Positions 1 through 11,097 of a stretch of 64,000 nucleotides of DNA are shown piece after piece. The notes beneath the pieces are model-generated. The model did no database searches. It was not told where the DNA came from and worked only from the letters and a program-made list of their open reading frames with translations. Numbering within the stretch: the first letter of the stretch is position 1; each line of letters begins with the position of its first letter. This DNA is from Pseudomonas mandelii (lineage in GTDB: Bacteria > Pseudomonadota > Gammaproteobacteria > Pseudomonadales > Pseudomonadaceae), in contig NZ_JAMYDU010000011.1 of the NCBI RefSeq assembly GCF_024138395.1, positions 62,001-126,000 on the forward strand, given 5' to 3'. Both the position numbers and the translations under genes were made by a program.

Positions 1-2268
<2,268 letters not shown>

Positions 2269-2324
2269 GGGTTGTCACTCAAATCCGCAGGTCAGTCGGC
2301 AAGCCGTCTTGTTCAATCTCTGAA

Positions 2325-2363
2325 GCCTTGAGGGGGCCACCGGTTTCGGGACCGCCCTCAGGC
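2325..2363 (-). other. hairpin between carA and carB
   Basis: GCCTTGAGGG (2325-2334) can pair with CCCTCAGGC (2355-2363), with a GGT/ACC inner stem. There is no T-run on the minus strand, so it is more likely an mRNA processing or stabilising hairpin than a terminator. Confidence 0.5.
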
Positions 2364-2385
2364 TTCGCTACATCAGGGCGAGCGA

Positions 2386-3522
2386 TTAGCGTCGCTTGGC
2401 CATCTCGTTGATGAAGCGATCAAACAGTGGCGCTACGTCGTTCGGGCCAGGGCTGGCTTCAGGGTGACCCTGGAAGCTGAAGGCGCTCTTGTCGGTACGT
2501 TCGATGCCTTGCAGGGTGCCGTCGAACAGCGATTTGTGGATCGCCCGAACGTTGCCTGGCAGGGTCGCTTCGTCTACCGCAAAACCGTGGTTCTGGCTGG
2601 TGATCATCACCACGCCGCTGTCCAGATCCTGGACCGGGTGGTTGGCACCGTGGTGGCCGTGACCCATTTTCAGGGTCTTGGCGCCGGAGGCCAGCGCCAG
2701 CAGTTGGTGACCGAGGCAGATACCGAACACCGGAATCTCGGTTTCCAGCACGTCCTTGATTGCCTGGATCGCGTAGTCGCATGGCTCAGGGTCGCCCGGG
2801 CCGTTGGACAAGAACACGCCGTCCGGCTTCAGTGCCAGCGCTTCAGCGGCTGGAGTCTGCGCCGGTACAACAGTCACACGGCAACCGCGTTCGACCAGCA
2901 TGCGCAGGATGTTCACTTTGACGCCGTAGTCGTAGGCAACCACGTGGTATGGCAACTCGGAGGCATCCAGAGTCGCGTGGCTGTCGGTTTTCAGATCCCA
3001 GACAGTCGAGCGCCACTCGTACTGTTCTTTGGTGCTGACGACTTTTGCCAGGTCCATGCCTTTGAGGCCCGGGAAACCCTGAGCGGCGGCGATGGCGGCT
3101 TCTTCGGAAATGTTGTCACCGGCCATGATGCAGCCGTTCTGCGCGCCTTTCTCACGCAGGAGGCGTGTCAGGCGGCGAGTGTCGATACCGGCGATTGCCA
3201 CTACATTGTTGGCTTTCAGGTAGTCGGACAAGGACATCGTGTTGCGCCAGTTGCTCGCAACCAATGGCAGATCACGGATGACCAGGCCAGCGGACCAGAC
3301 GCGGTCGGACTCGGCGTCTTCCGGCGTGGTGCCGGTGTTGCCGATGTGCGGGTAAGTCAGGGTAACGATCTGTTGGGCGTAGGAAGGATCGGTAAGGATT
3401 TCCTGATAGCCGGTCATGGCGGTGTTGAACACCACCTCACCAACGGTTTGACCGTCGGCTCCAATGGCTTCGCCGCGAAAAATGCTGCCATCAGCAAGGG
3501 CGAGTATGGCTGGCTTAGTCAA
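2386..3522 (-). CDS. carA: carbamoyl-phosphate synthase small subunit (glutaminase)
   Basis: Hydrolyses glutamine and channels ammonia to CarB. The protein has 378 residues (E. coli CarA has 382). The C-terminal class I glutamine amidotransferase domain has the nucleophile Cys269 in GICLGHQ and the His353/Glu355 pair in GHPEASP. The start codon is TTG (3520-3522): GGGAGG lies about 8 nt upstream, the reading MTKPAILALADGS matches the family N-terminus, and there is no suitable ATG. The long leader upstream carries a terminator-like hairpin that may control entry into the operon. Confidence 0.97.
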   Translation of the reverse strand: MTKPAILALADGSIFRGEAIGADGQTVGEVVFNTAMTGYQEILTDPSYAQQIVTLTYPHIGNTGTTPEDAESDRVWSAGLVIRDLPLVASNWRNTMSLSDYLKANNVVAIAGIDTRRLTRLLREKGAQNGCIMAGDNISEEAAIAAAQGFPGLKGMDLAKVVSTKEQYEWRSTVWDLKTDSHATLDASELPYHVVAYDYGVKVNILRMLVERGCRVTVVPAQTPAAEALALKPDGVFLSNGPGDPEPCDYAIQAIKDVLETEIPVFGICLGHQLLALASGAKTLKMGHGHHGANHPVQDLDSGVVMITSQNHGFAVDEATLPGNVRAIHKSLFDGTLQGIERTDKSAFSFQGHPEASPGPNDVAPLFDRFINEMAKRR

Positions 3523-3567
3523 GAAGACCTCCCGTAAATAAAGCCTGAAAGGGCGATCGCAGGTTGT

Positions 3568-3605
3568 AAAAAAGCGGAGTGACGTATGGACACGTCACCC
3601 CGCTT
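3568..3605 (-). terminator. attenuator-like terminator in the carA leader
   Basis: On the minus strand the stem AAGCGGGGTGACG / CGTCACTCCGCTT is followed by TTTTTT, the form of an intrinsic terminator. It lies about 45 nt upstream of the carA TTG start inside a ~260-nt leader, so it would stop transcription before carA unless antitermination occurs. Pyrimidine control of Pseudomonas carAB through a leader has been discussed in the literature; the mechanism here is inferred. Confidence 0.7.
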
Positions 3606-3781
3606 CTTCACCGAATTATTCTGCGCGCTTTTAGTGGACACACTAAAGCTGTAGCTTACAGAAAAAGGCATTTTTGGTCTACCGCCAATGAGCCCTAAAG
3701 GCCGGAGAATGCGACAGGACGTCGCTTGGCAGTTTAAAACCGGGCCCAAACGCTATGTTTGAACCCGATTTCGGGCGCATC

Positions 3782-4588
3782 TTACCGCAGGTCGAGTACG
3801 TCTTGCATGTCGTAAAGGCCTGGCTCACGACCGTCCAGCCACAAAGCTGCACGTACCGCACCCTTGGCGAAGGTCATGCGACTCGATGCCTTGTGCGTGA
3901 TTTCCAGTCGCTCGCCCTCACAGGCGAACAGCACCGTATGATCACCGACCACATCACCACCGCGAACAGTGGCGAAGCCGATCGTTTCACGCTCGCGCAC
4001 ACCGGTGTGACCCTCACGACCATAGACCGCAACCTTTTGCAGATCACGATCCAGCGCGCCAGCGATCACCTCGCCCATGCGCAGAGCCGTGCCTGAAGGC
4101 GCATCGATCTTGTGCCGATGATGGGCCTCGATGATTTCGATATCAGCCTCATCACCCAGCACACGAGCCGCCATATCGAGCAGCTTCAGCGACAGGTTTA
4201 CACCGACACTGAAATTGGCCGCGAACACAATCGCAATATCCTTGCTCGCCTCGACCAGCAACTGCTTCTGCGCCGCGTCCAATCCCGTGGTGCCGATCAC
4301 CATGGCCTTGCCCGCCTTACGACAGAACGCCAGGTTGTTCAGCATGACTTCCGGGAGCGTGAAGTCGATCAACACATCGAACTCATCAGCCACCGCATCC
4401 AGTTTACCGGACAACGGCACACCGATTCGCCCCAGCGATGCCAGCTCACCGGCATCCACGCCAATCAGCGTGCTGCCAGGACGCACAATGGCGGCCGTCA
4501 AGCCAGTCAGCGGCGCGCGCTGCTGCACTGCCTCGACCAGAATCTTACCCATGCGCCCGGCAGCGCCCATCACAGCTATACGTCGCAT
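3782..4588 (-). CDS. dapB: 4-hydroxy-tetrahydrodipicolinate reductase
   Basis: NAD(P)H-dependent reduction step of the diaminopimelate/lysine pathway. It has 268 residues, the usual length. The Rossmann loop GAAGRMG is at residues 8-14. The catalytic signature has His156-His157 and Lys160, followed by DAPSGTA (162-168). It lies 9 nt downstream of dnaJ on the same strand, a conserved Pseudomonas arrangement (dnaJ-dapB-carA-carB), so some read-through from the heat-shock genes is likely. Confidence 0.98.
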   Translation of the reverse strand: MRRIAVMGAAGRMGKILVEAVQQRAPLTGLTAAIVRPGSTLIGVDAGELASLGRIGVPLSGKLDAVADEFDVLIDFTLPEVMLNNLAFCRKAGKAMVIGTTGLDAAQKQLLVEASKDIAIVFAANFSVGVNLSLKLLDMAARVLGDEADIEIIEAHHRHKIDAPSGTALRMGEVIAGALDRDLQKVAVYGREGHTGVRERETIGFATVRGGDVVGDHTVLFACEGERLEITHKASSRMTFAKGAVRAALWLDGREPGLYDMQDVLDLR

Positions 4589-4597
4589 GCCGACTCC

Positions 4598-5722
4598 TTA
4601 CAAATCGCCGAAGAAGCGCTTCACGCCTTCGAACCAACCGGTGGTTTTCGGCGAGTGACTGTTGTCGCCAGCCAGGGAGCTGCGGAACTCCTCCAGCAAT
4701 TCGCGTTGACGACGACCCAGGTTGACCGGAGTTTCGACCGCCACGCGGCACATCAGGTCACCAGCACCGCCACCACGAACCGGCGCGACGCCTTTACCAC
4801 GAACACGGAACTGCTTACCGGTTTGAGTCCCTTCAGGGATCTTCAGTTTGACCCGACCATCGAGGGTCGGAATCTCCAGCTCGCCGCCCAGCGCTGCATC
4901 GACGAAGCTGATCGGCACTTCGCAGAACAGGTGCTTGCCGTCACGCTGGAAGATCGCGTGCTCACGCACATTGATCACCACGTACAGGTCGCCGGTCGGG
5001 CCACCCTGCGCACCCGCCTCGCCTTCGCCAGACAGACGAATACGGTCACCGGTATCGACACCGGCTGGCACTTTCACCGACAGGGTTTTGTACTCTTCGA
5101 CACGACCTTCGCCATGGCAGGAATCGCACGGATCGGAAATGATCTTGCCTTGGCCATGGCAGCGCGGGCAGGTCTGCTGCACCGAGAAGAAGCCCTGCTG
5201 CATGCGCACCTGACCAATACCGCCGCACGTCGGGCATGTGATCGGCGAGGAGCCTTTCTTGGCACCCGAGCCATCGCACGGCTTGCAGTTGACCAGTGTC
5301 GGAACGCGGATATTCACGGTCGTGCCGCGCACCGCTTCTTCCAGATTCAGCTCCAGGGTGTAACGCAGGTCGCTGCCGCGCTGAGCGCCGCCACGAGCAC
5401 CGCCGCGACCGCCACCGAAGAAGTCACTGAAGACATCGCCAAAGATGTCGGAGAAGTTCTGGCCGCCAAACCCGGCACCGCCGCCACCCATGCTCGGGTC
5501 GACACCGGCATGACCGTATTGGTCATAGGCCGCGCGTTTGCTGGAATCGGACAGCACTTCGTAGGCCTCGTTGGCCTCCTTGAACATATCTTCCGACGCT
5601 TTGTCATCGGGATTACGGTCCGGGTGGTGCTTCATCGCCAGGCGACGGTAGGCCTTTTTCAGGTCCGCTTCGCTTGAACCACGCTCAACACCCAATACTT
5701 CGTAATAGTCACGCTTTGCCAT
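4598..5722 (-). CDS. dnaJ: co-chaperone DnaJ
   Basis: Hsp40 that delivers unfolded clients to DnaK and stimulates its ATPase. It has 374 residues. The J domain holds HPD at 33-35, followed by a Gly/Phe-rich linker (about 75-115) and four CxxCxGxG zinc repeats (CKPCDGSG, CPTCGGIG, CPRCHGQG, CDSCHGEG), then the C-terminal substrate-binding domain. An upstream in-frame extension to 5812 exists, but the family N-terminus MAKRDYYEVLGV fixes the start at 5722. Confidence 0.98.
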   Translation of the reverse strand: MAKRDYYEVLGVERGSSEADLKKAYRRLAMKHHPDRNPDDKASEDMFKEANEAYEVLSDSSKRAAYDQYGHAGVDPSMGGGGAGFGGQNFSDIFGDVFSDFFGGGRGGARGGAQRGSDLRYTLELNLEEAVRGTTVNIRVPTLVNCKPCDGSGAKKGSSPITCPTCGGIGQVRMQQGFFSVQQTCPRCHGQGKIISDPCDSCHGEGRVEEYKTLSVKVPAGVDTGDRIRLSGEGEAGAQGGPTGDLYVVINVREHAIFQRDGKHLFCEVPISFVDAALGGELEIPTLDGRVKLKIPEGTQTGKQFRVRGKGVAPVRGGGAGDLMCRVAVETPVNLGRRQRELLEEFRSSLAGDNSHSPKTTGWFEGVKRFFGDL

Positions 5723-5946
5723 AAGTCTTTGCACTCTTAAGGACGTTCGGCAAACCTCTCCTGAGCCTCGCCAAACTCGTTGAGCCCCAATACAGGCCCG
5801 GACCCAACTCACGTCAATTCAACGATCCTGGTCTTTGATTCAATGCGGTACTTTCGACTCGAAAAGCAGGAGCATTTTCGGTCATACCGCCAGCATTCGA
5901 GCGTTGTCGCATGCTGTAAAAATTCGCTTGCTCCAGACATGCCAAC

Positions 5947-5964
5947 GCGGGAGCAAGCTCCCGC
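5947..5964. repeat. REP-like palindrome in the dnaK-dnaJ gap
   Basis: GCGGGAGC-AA-GCTCCCGC is a perfect inverted repeat of the Pseudomonas extragenic palindrome type, in the 297-nt gap between dnaK and dnaJ. It has no T-run, so it is a REP or mRNA-stabilising hairpin and not a clear terminator. I saw no clear sigma-32 promoter in the rest of this gap. Confidence 0.6.
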
Positions 5965-6019
5965 GCGGCGACATCCTACCAGTCACCGCCTGAAGGCAGT
6001 CAACCGGGCGACCAACAAC

Positions 6020-7936
6020 TTACTTGTGGTCTTTGACTTCTTCGAACTCGGCATCGACAACGTCGTCAGCCTTTTCAGCCGATTCTTCTTTCGGCGCCGC
6101 GCCTTCAGCTGGCTGAGCCTGATCAGCGTACATTTTCTGAGCCACTGGCGCGGAGACCTTGGACAGCTCTTCAACCTTGGCTTCGATAGCGGCCTTGTCG
6201 TCGCCTTTGATGGCGGTTTCCAGGGCAACTACAGCTGCTTCGATTGCAGTCTTCTCTTCAGCGCTCACTTTGTCGCCAGCATCAGCGACCATTTTGCGCG
6301 TCGAGTGAACCAGGGCATCGCCTTGGTTACGGGCGCTGGCCAGCTCTTCGAACTTGCGGTCTTCTTCAGCATTGACTTCAGCATCGCGAACCATCTGCTG
6401 AATTTCTTCCTCGGACAGACCGGAGTTGGCCTTGATCACGATCGACTGAGTCTTGCCGGTAGCCTTGTCTTTCGCGCCGACGTGCAGGATGCCGTTGGCG
6501 TCGATGTCGAAGGTCACTTCGATTTGTGGCACGCCACGTGGTGCTGGTGGAATCTCGGCCAGATCGAACTTGCCCAAGGACTTGTTCTGTGCGGCTTGCT
6601 TACGCTCACCTTGCAGTACGTGAATGGTCACTGCGCCCTGGTTGTCGTCGGCAGTCGAGAACACTTGCGATTTCTTGGTAGGAATCGTGGTGTTTTTCTC
6701 GATCAGCGCGGTCATTACGCCGCCCATGGTTTCGATACCCAGGGTCAGCGGGCTGACGTCGAGCAGCAGAACGTCTTTCACGTCACCGGCCAATACCGCG
6801 CCCTGGATAGCAGCACCCATGGCAACAGCTTCGTCAGGGTTGACGTCTTTACGTGCTTCTTTACCGAAGAAATCGGTCACCAGTTTCTGAACCAATGGCA
6901 TACGGGTCTGACCGCCGACCAGGATCACGTCGTTGATCGAACCCACGTCGATACCGGCGTCTTTCATGGCGATGCGGCAAGGTTCGATGGTGCGCTGAAC
7001 CAGATCTTCAACCAGCGCTTCGAGCTTGGCGCGGGAGATTTTCACGTTCAAGTGCTTAGGCCCGGTAGCGTCTGCAGTGATGTACGGCAGGTTCACGTCG
7101 GTCGACTGGCTCGAGGACAGTTCGATCTTGGCTTTTTCAGCGGCTTCTTTCAGGCGCTGCATGGCCAGCGGGTCACCCTTGAGGTTCATGCCGCTTTCTT
7201 TCTTGAACTCGTCAACGAGGTAGTCGATCAGACGAATGTCAAAGTCTTCGCCGCCCAGGAAAGTGTCACCGTTGGTGGCCAACACTTCGAACTGATGCTC
7301 GCCATCGACTTCAGCGATTTCGATCACGGAAACGTCGAAAGTACCGCCGCCCAAGTCGTAAACGATCACGGTGTGATCGCCTTTCGCCTTGTCCATACCG
7401 TAGGCCAGTGCGGCTGCGGTTGGTTCGTTGATGATACGTTTAACGTCCAGACCCGCGATGCGGCCGGCGTCTTTGGTGGCTTGACGCTGGCTGTCGTTGA
7501 AGTAGGCCGGAACGGTGATCACCGCTTCGGTCACTGGCTCGCCGAGGTAGTCTTCGGCGGTCTTCTTCATTTTCTTCAGAATTTCAGCCGAAATTTGGGG
7601 CGGCGCCATTTTCTGGCCGTTCACTTCAACCCAGGCGTCGTTGTTGTCAGCCTTGACGATCTTGTAAGGGACCATCTGGATGTCTTTCTGCACAACTTCT
7701 TCGTCGAAACGACGACCGATCAGACGCTTCACCGCGTACAGGGTGTTATGCGGATTGGTCACTGCCTGACGCTTGGCTGACTGGCCAACCAGGATTTCAC
7801 CGTCGTTGGCATAAGCGATGATCGACGGCGTGGTACGCGCGCCTTCAGCGTTTTCAATAACTTTGGCTTTGCCGTTTTCCAGCACGGAGACGCAGGAGTT
7901 GGTAGTCCCCAGGTCGATACCGATAATTTTGCCCAT
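6020..7936 (-). CDS. dnaK: molecular chaperone DnaK (Hsp70)
   Basis: ATP-driven chaperone working with DnaJ and GrpE. It has 638 residues. The N-terminus MGKIIGIDLGTTNS carries the phosphate-1 loop, DLGGGTFDVS the phosphate-2 loop, and VGGQTRMP lies in the adenosine motif. The C-terminus ends in an acidic EEVKDHK-type tail. A GTG two codons upstream (7942) is possible, but the ATG at 7936 sits at good spacing from GGGAG. A sigma-32 promoter directly upstream allows transcription independent of grpE. Confidence 0.98.
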   Translation of the reverse strand: MGKIIGIDLGTTNSCVSVLENGKAKVIENAEGARTTPSIIAYANDGEILVGQSAKRQAVTNPHNTLYAVKRLIGRRFDEEVVQKDIQMVPYKIVKADNNDAWVEVNGQKMAPPQISAEILKKMKKTAEDYLGEPVTEAVITVPAYFNDSQRQATKDAGRIAGLDVKRIINEPTAAALAYGMDKAKGDHTVIVYDLGGGTFDVSVIEIAEVDGEHQFEVLATNGDTFLGGEDFDIRLIDYLVDEFKKESGMNLKGDPLAMQRLKEAAEKAKIELSSSQSTDVNLPYITADATGPKHLNVKISRAKLEALVEDLVQRTIEPCRIAMKDAGIDVGSINDVILVGGQTRMPLVQKLVTDFFGKEARKDVNPDEAVAMGAAIQGAVLAGDVKDVLLLDVSPLTLGIETMGGVMTALIEKNTTIPTKKSQVFSTADDNQGAVTIHVLQGERKQAAQNKSLGKFDLAEIPPAPRGVPQIEVTFDIDANGILHVGAKDKATGKTQSIVIKANSGLSEEEIQQMVRDAEVNAEEDRKFEELASARNQGDALVHSTRKMVADAGDKVSAEEKTAIEAAVVALETAIKGDDKAAIEAKVEELSKVSAPVAQKMYADQAQPAEGAAPKEESAEKADDVVDAEFEEVKDHK

Positions 7937-8014
7937 GTTCACTCTCCCGAAACTTTTGATTTGGATGCCGCAGTAGTGGTGGCTGACTGCGGTAGCACTT
8001 AAACGCTTGACTTC

Positions 8015-8043
8015 TAAATGGGGGCCTTGCGGCTAATTTCAAG
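8015..8043 (-). promoter_or_regulatory. sigma-32 heat-shock promoter for dnaK
   Basis: On the minus strand CTTGAAA (8043-8037), 13 nt, then CCCCATTTA (8023-8015) matches the sigma-32 consensus CTTGAAA-N13-CCCCATNT almost exactly. It overlaps the last codons of grpE and points into dnaK. Confidence 0.85.
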
Positions 8044-8605
8044 CCTGCTCGTCAATCGAAGGCGAAACCGGTGCAGGTGCCTTGCTGACCACGACCATGG
8101 CCGGGCGCAGCAGGCGACCGTGAAGCTGGTAGCCCTTCTGAAACACCTTGAGCACGCTGTTTGGCTCGACGTCGGCGCTTTCCTGCATGGCCATCGCCTG
8201 ATGGTGCGAGGCATTGAAGGGTTCGCCTTCAGGATCGATCGCTTCCAGGTGATAGCGCTTCAGGGTGTCCTGGAACATTTTCAGGGTCAGCTCGATCCCT
8301 TCGCGCATCGGACGAATGTTTTCGTCGTCAGGGTTGGATAGCTCCAGACCGCGCTCCAGGCTGTCGATGATCGGCAGCAGGTCGCCAGCGAACTTTTCCA
8401 GGGCGAACTTGTGAGCTTTTTCAACGTCCTGCTCGGCACGGCGGCGGACGTTCTGCAGATCGGCGGCTACACGCAAAGCCTGATCCTGCGCACCAGCCAA
8501 TTGCTCTTCGAGCCCTTGTACACGAGCCGCCAGGTCTTCACCCGAAGCCTCGGGGCCCTGGTTGGCGTCTAGATTTTGCGTATCCACTGTCTGTTCGTCA
8601 GCCAT
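8039..8605 (-). CDS. grpE: nucleotide exchange factor GrpE
   Basis: Releases ADP from DnaK. It has 188 residues: an acidic N-terminal stretch (MADEQTVDTQNLDANQG), a long coiled coil (about 25-100) and a C-terminal beta domain ending in the family's LRPAMVVVS region. AAGGAG precedes the ATG. It lies upstream of dnaK on the same strand and has its own sigma-32 promoter. Confidence 0.97.
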   Translation of the reverse strand: MADEQTVDTQNLDANQGPEASGEDLAARVQGLEEQLAGAQDQALRVAADLQNVRRRAEQDVEKAHKFALEKFAGDLLPIIDSLERGLELSNPDDENIRPMREGIELTLKMFQDTLKRYHLEAIDPEGEPFNASHHQAMAMQESADVEPNSVLKVFQKGYQLHGRLLRPAMVVVSKAPAPVSPSIDEQA

Positions 8606-8658
8606 AGATTTCTCCTTCCAATATCGTCCGCGAGCTCAACTCGCGCTTCTGCCCCGGT

Positions 8659-8686
8659 ATATGGGGCCGCAAAATCCAGCTTCAAG
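8659..8686 (-). promoter_or_regulatory. sigma-32 heat-shock promoter for grpE
   Basis: On the minus strand CTTGAA (8686-8681) is followed after 14 nt by CCCCATAT (8666-8659), a near-consensus sigma-32 promoter about 55 nt upstream of the grpE ATG. A small hairpin, GCGAG/CTCGC, lies in the 5' UTR. Confidence 0.85.
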
Positions 8687-8806
8687 GGCTATTTGATGAT
8701 TAACCCTACAAAAAACAGCTGCATTGTCATTCCTCATTGCGCTAAGGATTCCCTTCAATCAAGCAAATCGACCTAAGAGGAAGCATTGTCAGCCAGAAAC
8801 AAAACA

Positions 8807-8822
8807 CTGTATAAATAACCAG
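8807..8822 (+). promoter_or_regulatory. LexA (SOS) box of recN
   Basis: CTGTATAAATAACCAG fits CTG-N10-CAG with an AT-rich core. It ends 24 nt upstream of the recN ATG, as expected for an SOS-controlled recN. Confidence 0.88.
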
Positions 8823-8846
8823 ACCTAAAGCCTGGGAGCGGCCTTT

Positions 8847-10520
8847 ATGCTGGTGCACCTGTCCGTACATAACTACGCCATCGTTGAACATCTCGATCTC
8901 GAACTCGATCGCGGGATGAGCGTGATCACAGGGGAAACCGGCGCCGGCAAGTCGATCATGCTCGACGCCCTGGGCCTGACCCTGGGCGATCGCGCCGATA
9001 GCGGCGTGGTCCGCCCGGGTGCGGACAAGGCCGATATCCTGGCCACCTTCGATCTGGTCGACATCCCGGAAGCCAGTGCCTGGCTGGCGGAGCGCGACCT
9101 CGAGAACGACGGTCCGTGCATTCTGCGTCGAGTGATCACCGCTGAAGGGCGTTCGCGCGGTTATATCAACGGCACCCCCTGCCCCCTCGGCGACCTGAAA
9201 GCCTTGGGCGAATTGCTGATCGATATCCACAGCCAGCACGAACACCAATCCCTGCTCAAAACCGATACCCACCGCCGCCTGCTTGACGAATACGCCGGCG
9301 CCACGGACCTGGCTCGCCAAGTGCAACTGGCTGCCCAACGCTGGCGCCAGACCCGCCAGGAACTGGAACGCCTCTCCAACTCCGGCGACGAACAGCGCGC
9401 CCGTCATCAGTTGCTCAGCTACCAGCTCGAAGAACTGGAAAACCTCGGCCTCGGCGAAAACGAGCTGGTGCAGCTGGAACAGGAACACAAGAACCTGACC
9501 AACGCCGAAACCCTGCTGGGCATTTGCCGGCAAGTGGTCGAACAATGCAGCGAAAGTGATTCCGGCAATGTATTGAACGCGCTCACCGCCAGCCTTAATC
9601 GCCTATCGAGCGTGAACAATTCGATCGGAGCCCTAGGCGAAGCCAGCAGCCTGCTGACCAGCGCGCAGATTCAGGTTGAAGAAGCCGTGGGCGAGTTGAA
9701 CCGTTTTCTCGACAATTTCGACGCCGATCCGGCCCGCCTTCAGTACCTGGAAGAGCGCCTCGATGCCATCTACACCCTGGCGCGCAAACACCGCATCCAG
9801 CCAACCGAAGTCGCCGAGATGCAGCAGAAGCTACTCGATGAAATCGAAACCCTGAATGCCAATGACGAATCCATCGAACGACTGAGCGATGAGCTGGCCT
9901 CCTATGCCCGCCATTATCAGGAGAAGGCTCGGGAGCTGAGCGATCTGCGATATCAAGCTTCGAGCAGCCTGGCCAGTGCCGTGGAACAGGAAATCCAGCG
10001 CCTGGGCATGCCCGGCGGCCGCTTCACCATCGAACTTCGCCCCAACAGCAGCGACGAACTGCTGCCCAATGGGCTCGAACAGGTAGAACTGCTGGTGAGC
10101 GCCAACCCCGGGCAACCGTTGAAAGCCCTGGCAAAAGTAGCGTCGGGAGGCGAGCTTTCGCGTATCAGCCTGGCGATTCAGGTGATCACTGCACAAACCT
10201 CGCGCGTACCGACCCTGGTGTTTGACGAAGTGGACGTGGGTATCGGCGGCCCGACCGCCGAGATTGTCGGCCAATTGCTGCGACGCCTCGGGGAGCGCGG
10301 GCAGGTTCTGACCGTGACTCACTTGCCGCAAGTGGCGGCACAGGGGCATCAACACCTATTTGTACACAAGGTCCGCGGTGAAGACGCCACGCATACAGCC
10401 GTCTCCAAACTGAGCAAGACCGATCGTGTCGAAGAAGTGGCACGGATGCTGGGCGGCATCGATCTCACCAAGGAGTCCTTGGCGCACGCGAAGAAAATGG
10501 TCGTTACCGCGAAAATTTAA
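8847..10520 (+). CDS. recN: DNA repair protein RecN
   Basis: SMC-like ATPase of double-strand-break repair. It has 557 residues, the normal length. The N-terminal half-site holds Walker A GETGAGKS at 29-36, then long coiled-coil arms (about 150-370), and the C-terminal half has the ABC signature ASGGELSR and Walker B LVFDEVDVGIGG. The start ATG follows GGGAG at good spacing. SOS induction is indicated by the LexA box. Confidence 0.98.
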   Translation: MLVHLSVHNYAIVEHLDLELDRGMSVITGETGAGKSIMLDALGLTLGDRADSGVVRPGADKADILATFDLVDIPEASAWLAERDLENDGPCILRRVITAEGRSRGYINGTPCPLGDLKALGELLIDIHSQHEHQSLLKTDTHRRLLDEYAGATDLARQVQLAAQRWRQTRQELERLSNSGDEQRARHQLLSYQLEELENLGLGENELVQLEQEHKNLTNAETLLGICRQVVEQCSESDSGNVLNALTASLNRLSSVNNSIGALGEASSLLTSAQIQVEEAVGELNRFLDNFDADPARLQYLEERLDAIYTLARKHRIQPTEVAEMQQKLLDEIETLNANDESIERLSDELASYARHYQEKARELSDLRYQASSSLASAVEQEIQRLGMPGGRFTIELRPNSSDELLPNGLEQVELLVSANPGQPLKALAKVASGGELSRISLAIQVITAQTSRVPTLVFDEVDVGIGGPTAEIVGQLLRRLGERGQVLTVTHLPQVAAQGHQHLFVHKVRGEDATHTAVSKLSKTDRVEEVARMLGGIDLTKESLAHAKKMVVTAKI

Positions 10521-10535
10521 AAGCGGCAGAAAGCA

Positions 10536-10561
10536 CGAAGGCGACCCTGGGGTCGCCTTCG
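10536..10561. terminator. stem-loop terminator between recN and fur
   Basis: CGAAGGCGACC / GGTCGCCTTCG is a strong GC stem 16 nt after the recN stop. The T-run is weak. It lies between the convergent recN and fur genes. Confidence 0.65.
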
Positions 10562-10595
10562 TTCGTTTCGCGAACCTGAAGTTCGCGCGACATGC

Positions 10596-11000
10596 TTACT
10601 TTTTCTTGCGCACGTACAGTACAAGATTGTGATCAACCATCTCGAAGCCATACTTGTCGACGATTGCTTTCTGCAGCCGCTCGATTTCTTCGTCGAAGAA
10701 TTCGATCACTTCACTGGTTTCGACGTTGACCATATGGTCGTGATGCTTGCCGTCGTCCAGCTCGAAGACCGCATGGCCTCCGTCGAAGTTGTGCCGCACC
10801 ACAAGGCCAGCTGCCTCGAACTGGGTCAGAACACGGTAAACCGTGGCCAGACCGACGTCCTCACCAGCCTCCATCAGCGCCTTGTAGACATCCTCGGCAC
10901 TCATGTGGCGTTGCTCGGCGGAATCGAGCATTTGCAGAATTTTGACCCGTGGAAGGGTCACTTTGAGGCCGGCTTTGCGTAGTTCGCTATTTTCAACCAT
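10596..11000 (-). CDS. fur: ferric uptake regulator Fur
   Basis: Fe(II)-dependent repressor of iron uptake genes. It has 134 residues: an N-terminal winged helix (1-80, with VGLATVYRVLTQFE as the recognition region), then a dimerisation/metal domain containing HHDHM and an HNLVLYVRKKK tail. It is divergent from bamE and convergent with recN, the standard Pseudomonas arrangement. The 97-nt gap to bamE must hold both promoters; a TATGAT near 11047 could be the bamE -10. Confidence 0.97.
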   Translation of the reverse strand: MVENSELRKAGLKVTLPRVKILQMLDSAEQRHMSAEDVYKALMEAGEDVGLATVYRVLTQFEAAGLVVRHNFDGGHAVFELDDGKHHDHMVNVETSEVIEFFDEEIERLQKAIVDKYGFEMVDHNLVLYVRKKK

Positions 11001-11097
11001 GGTCAGCTTTCTCGCGATGCTGCTTCGCAGCTTCTCTTAATGCGGGTATGATCGGCGTTTACGTTGTCCCAGCCAAGATAGTGGAAGTCGCCCACCG

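Noticed and set aside
5780..7780. A 666-codon open frame on the plus strand opposite dnaK
   Set aside because: Antisense shadow of DnaK; the composition (Phe, His and Gln-rich runs) follows from the complementary codons.
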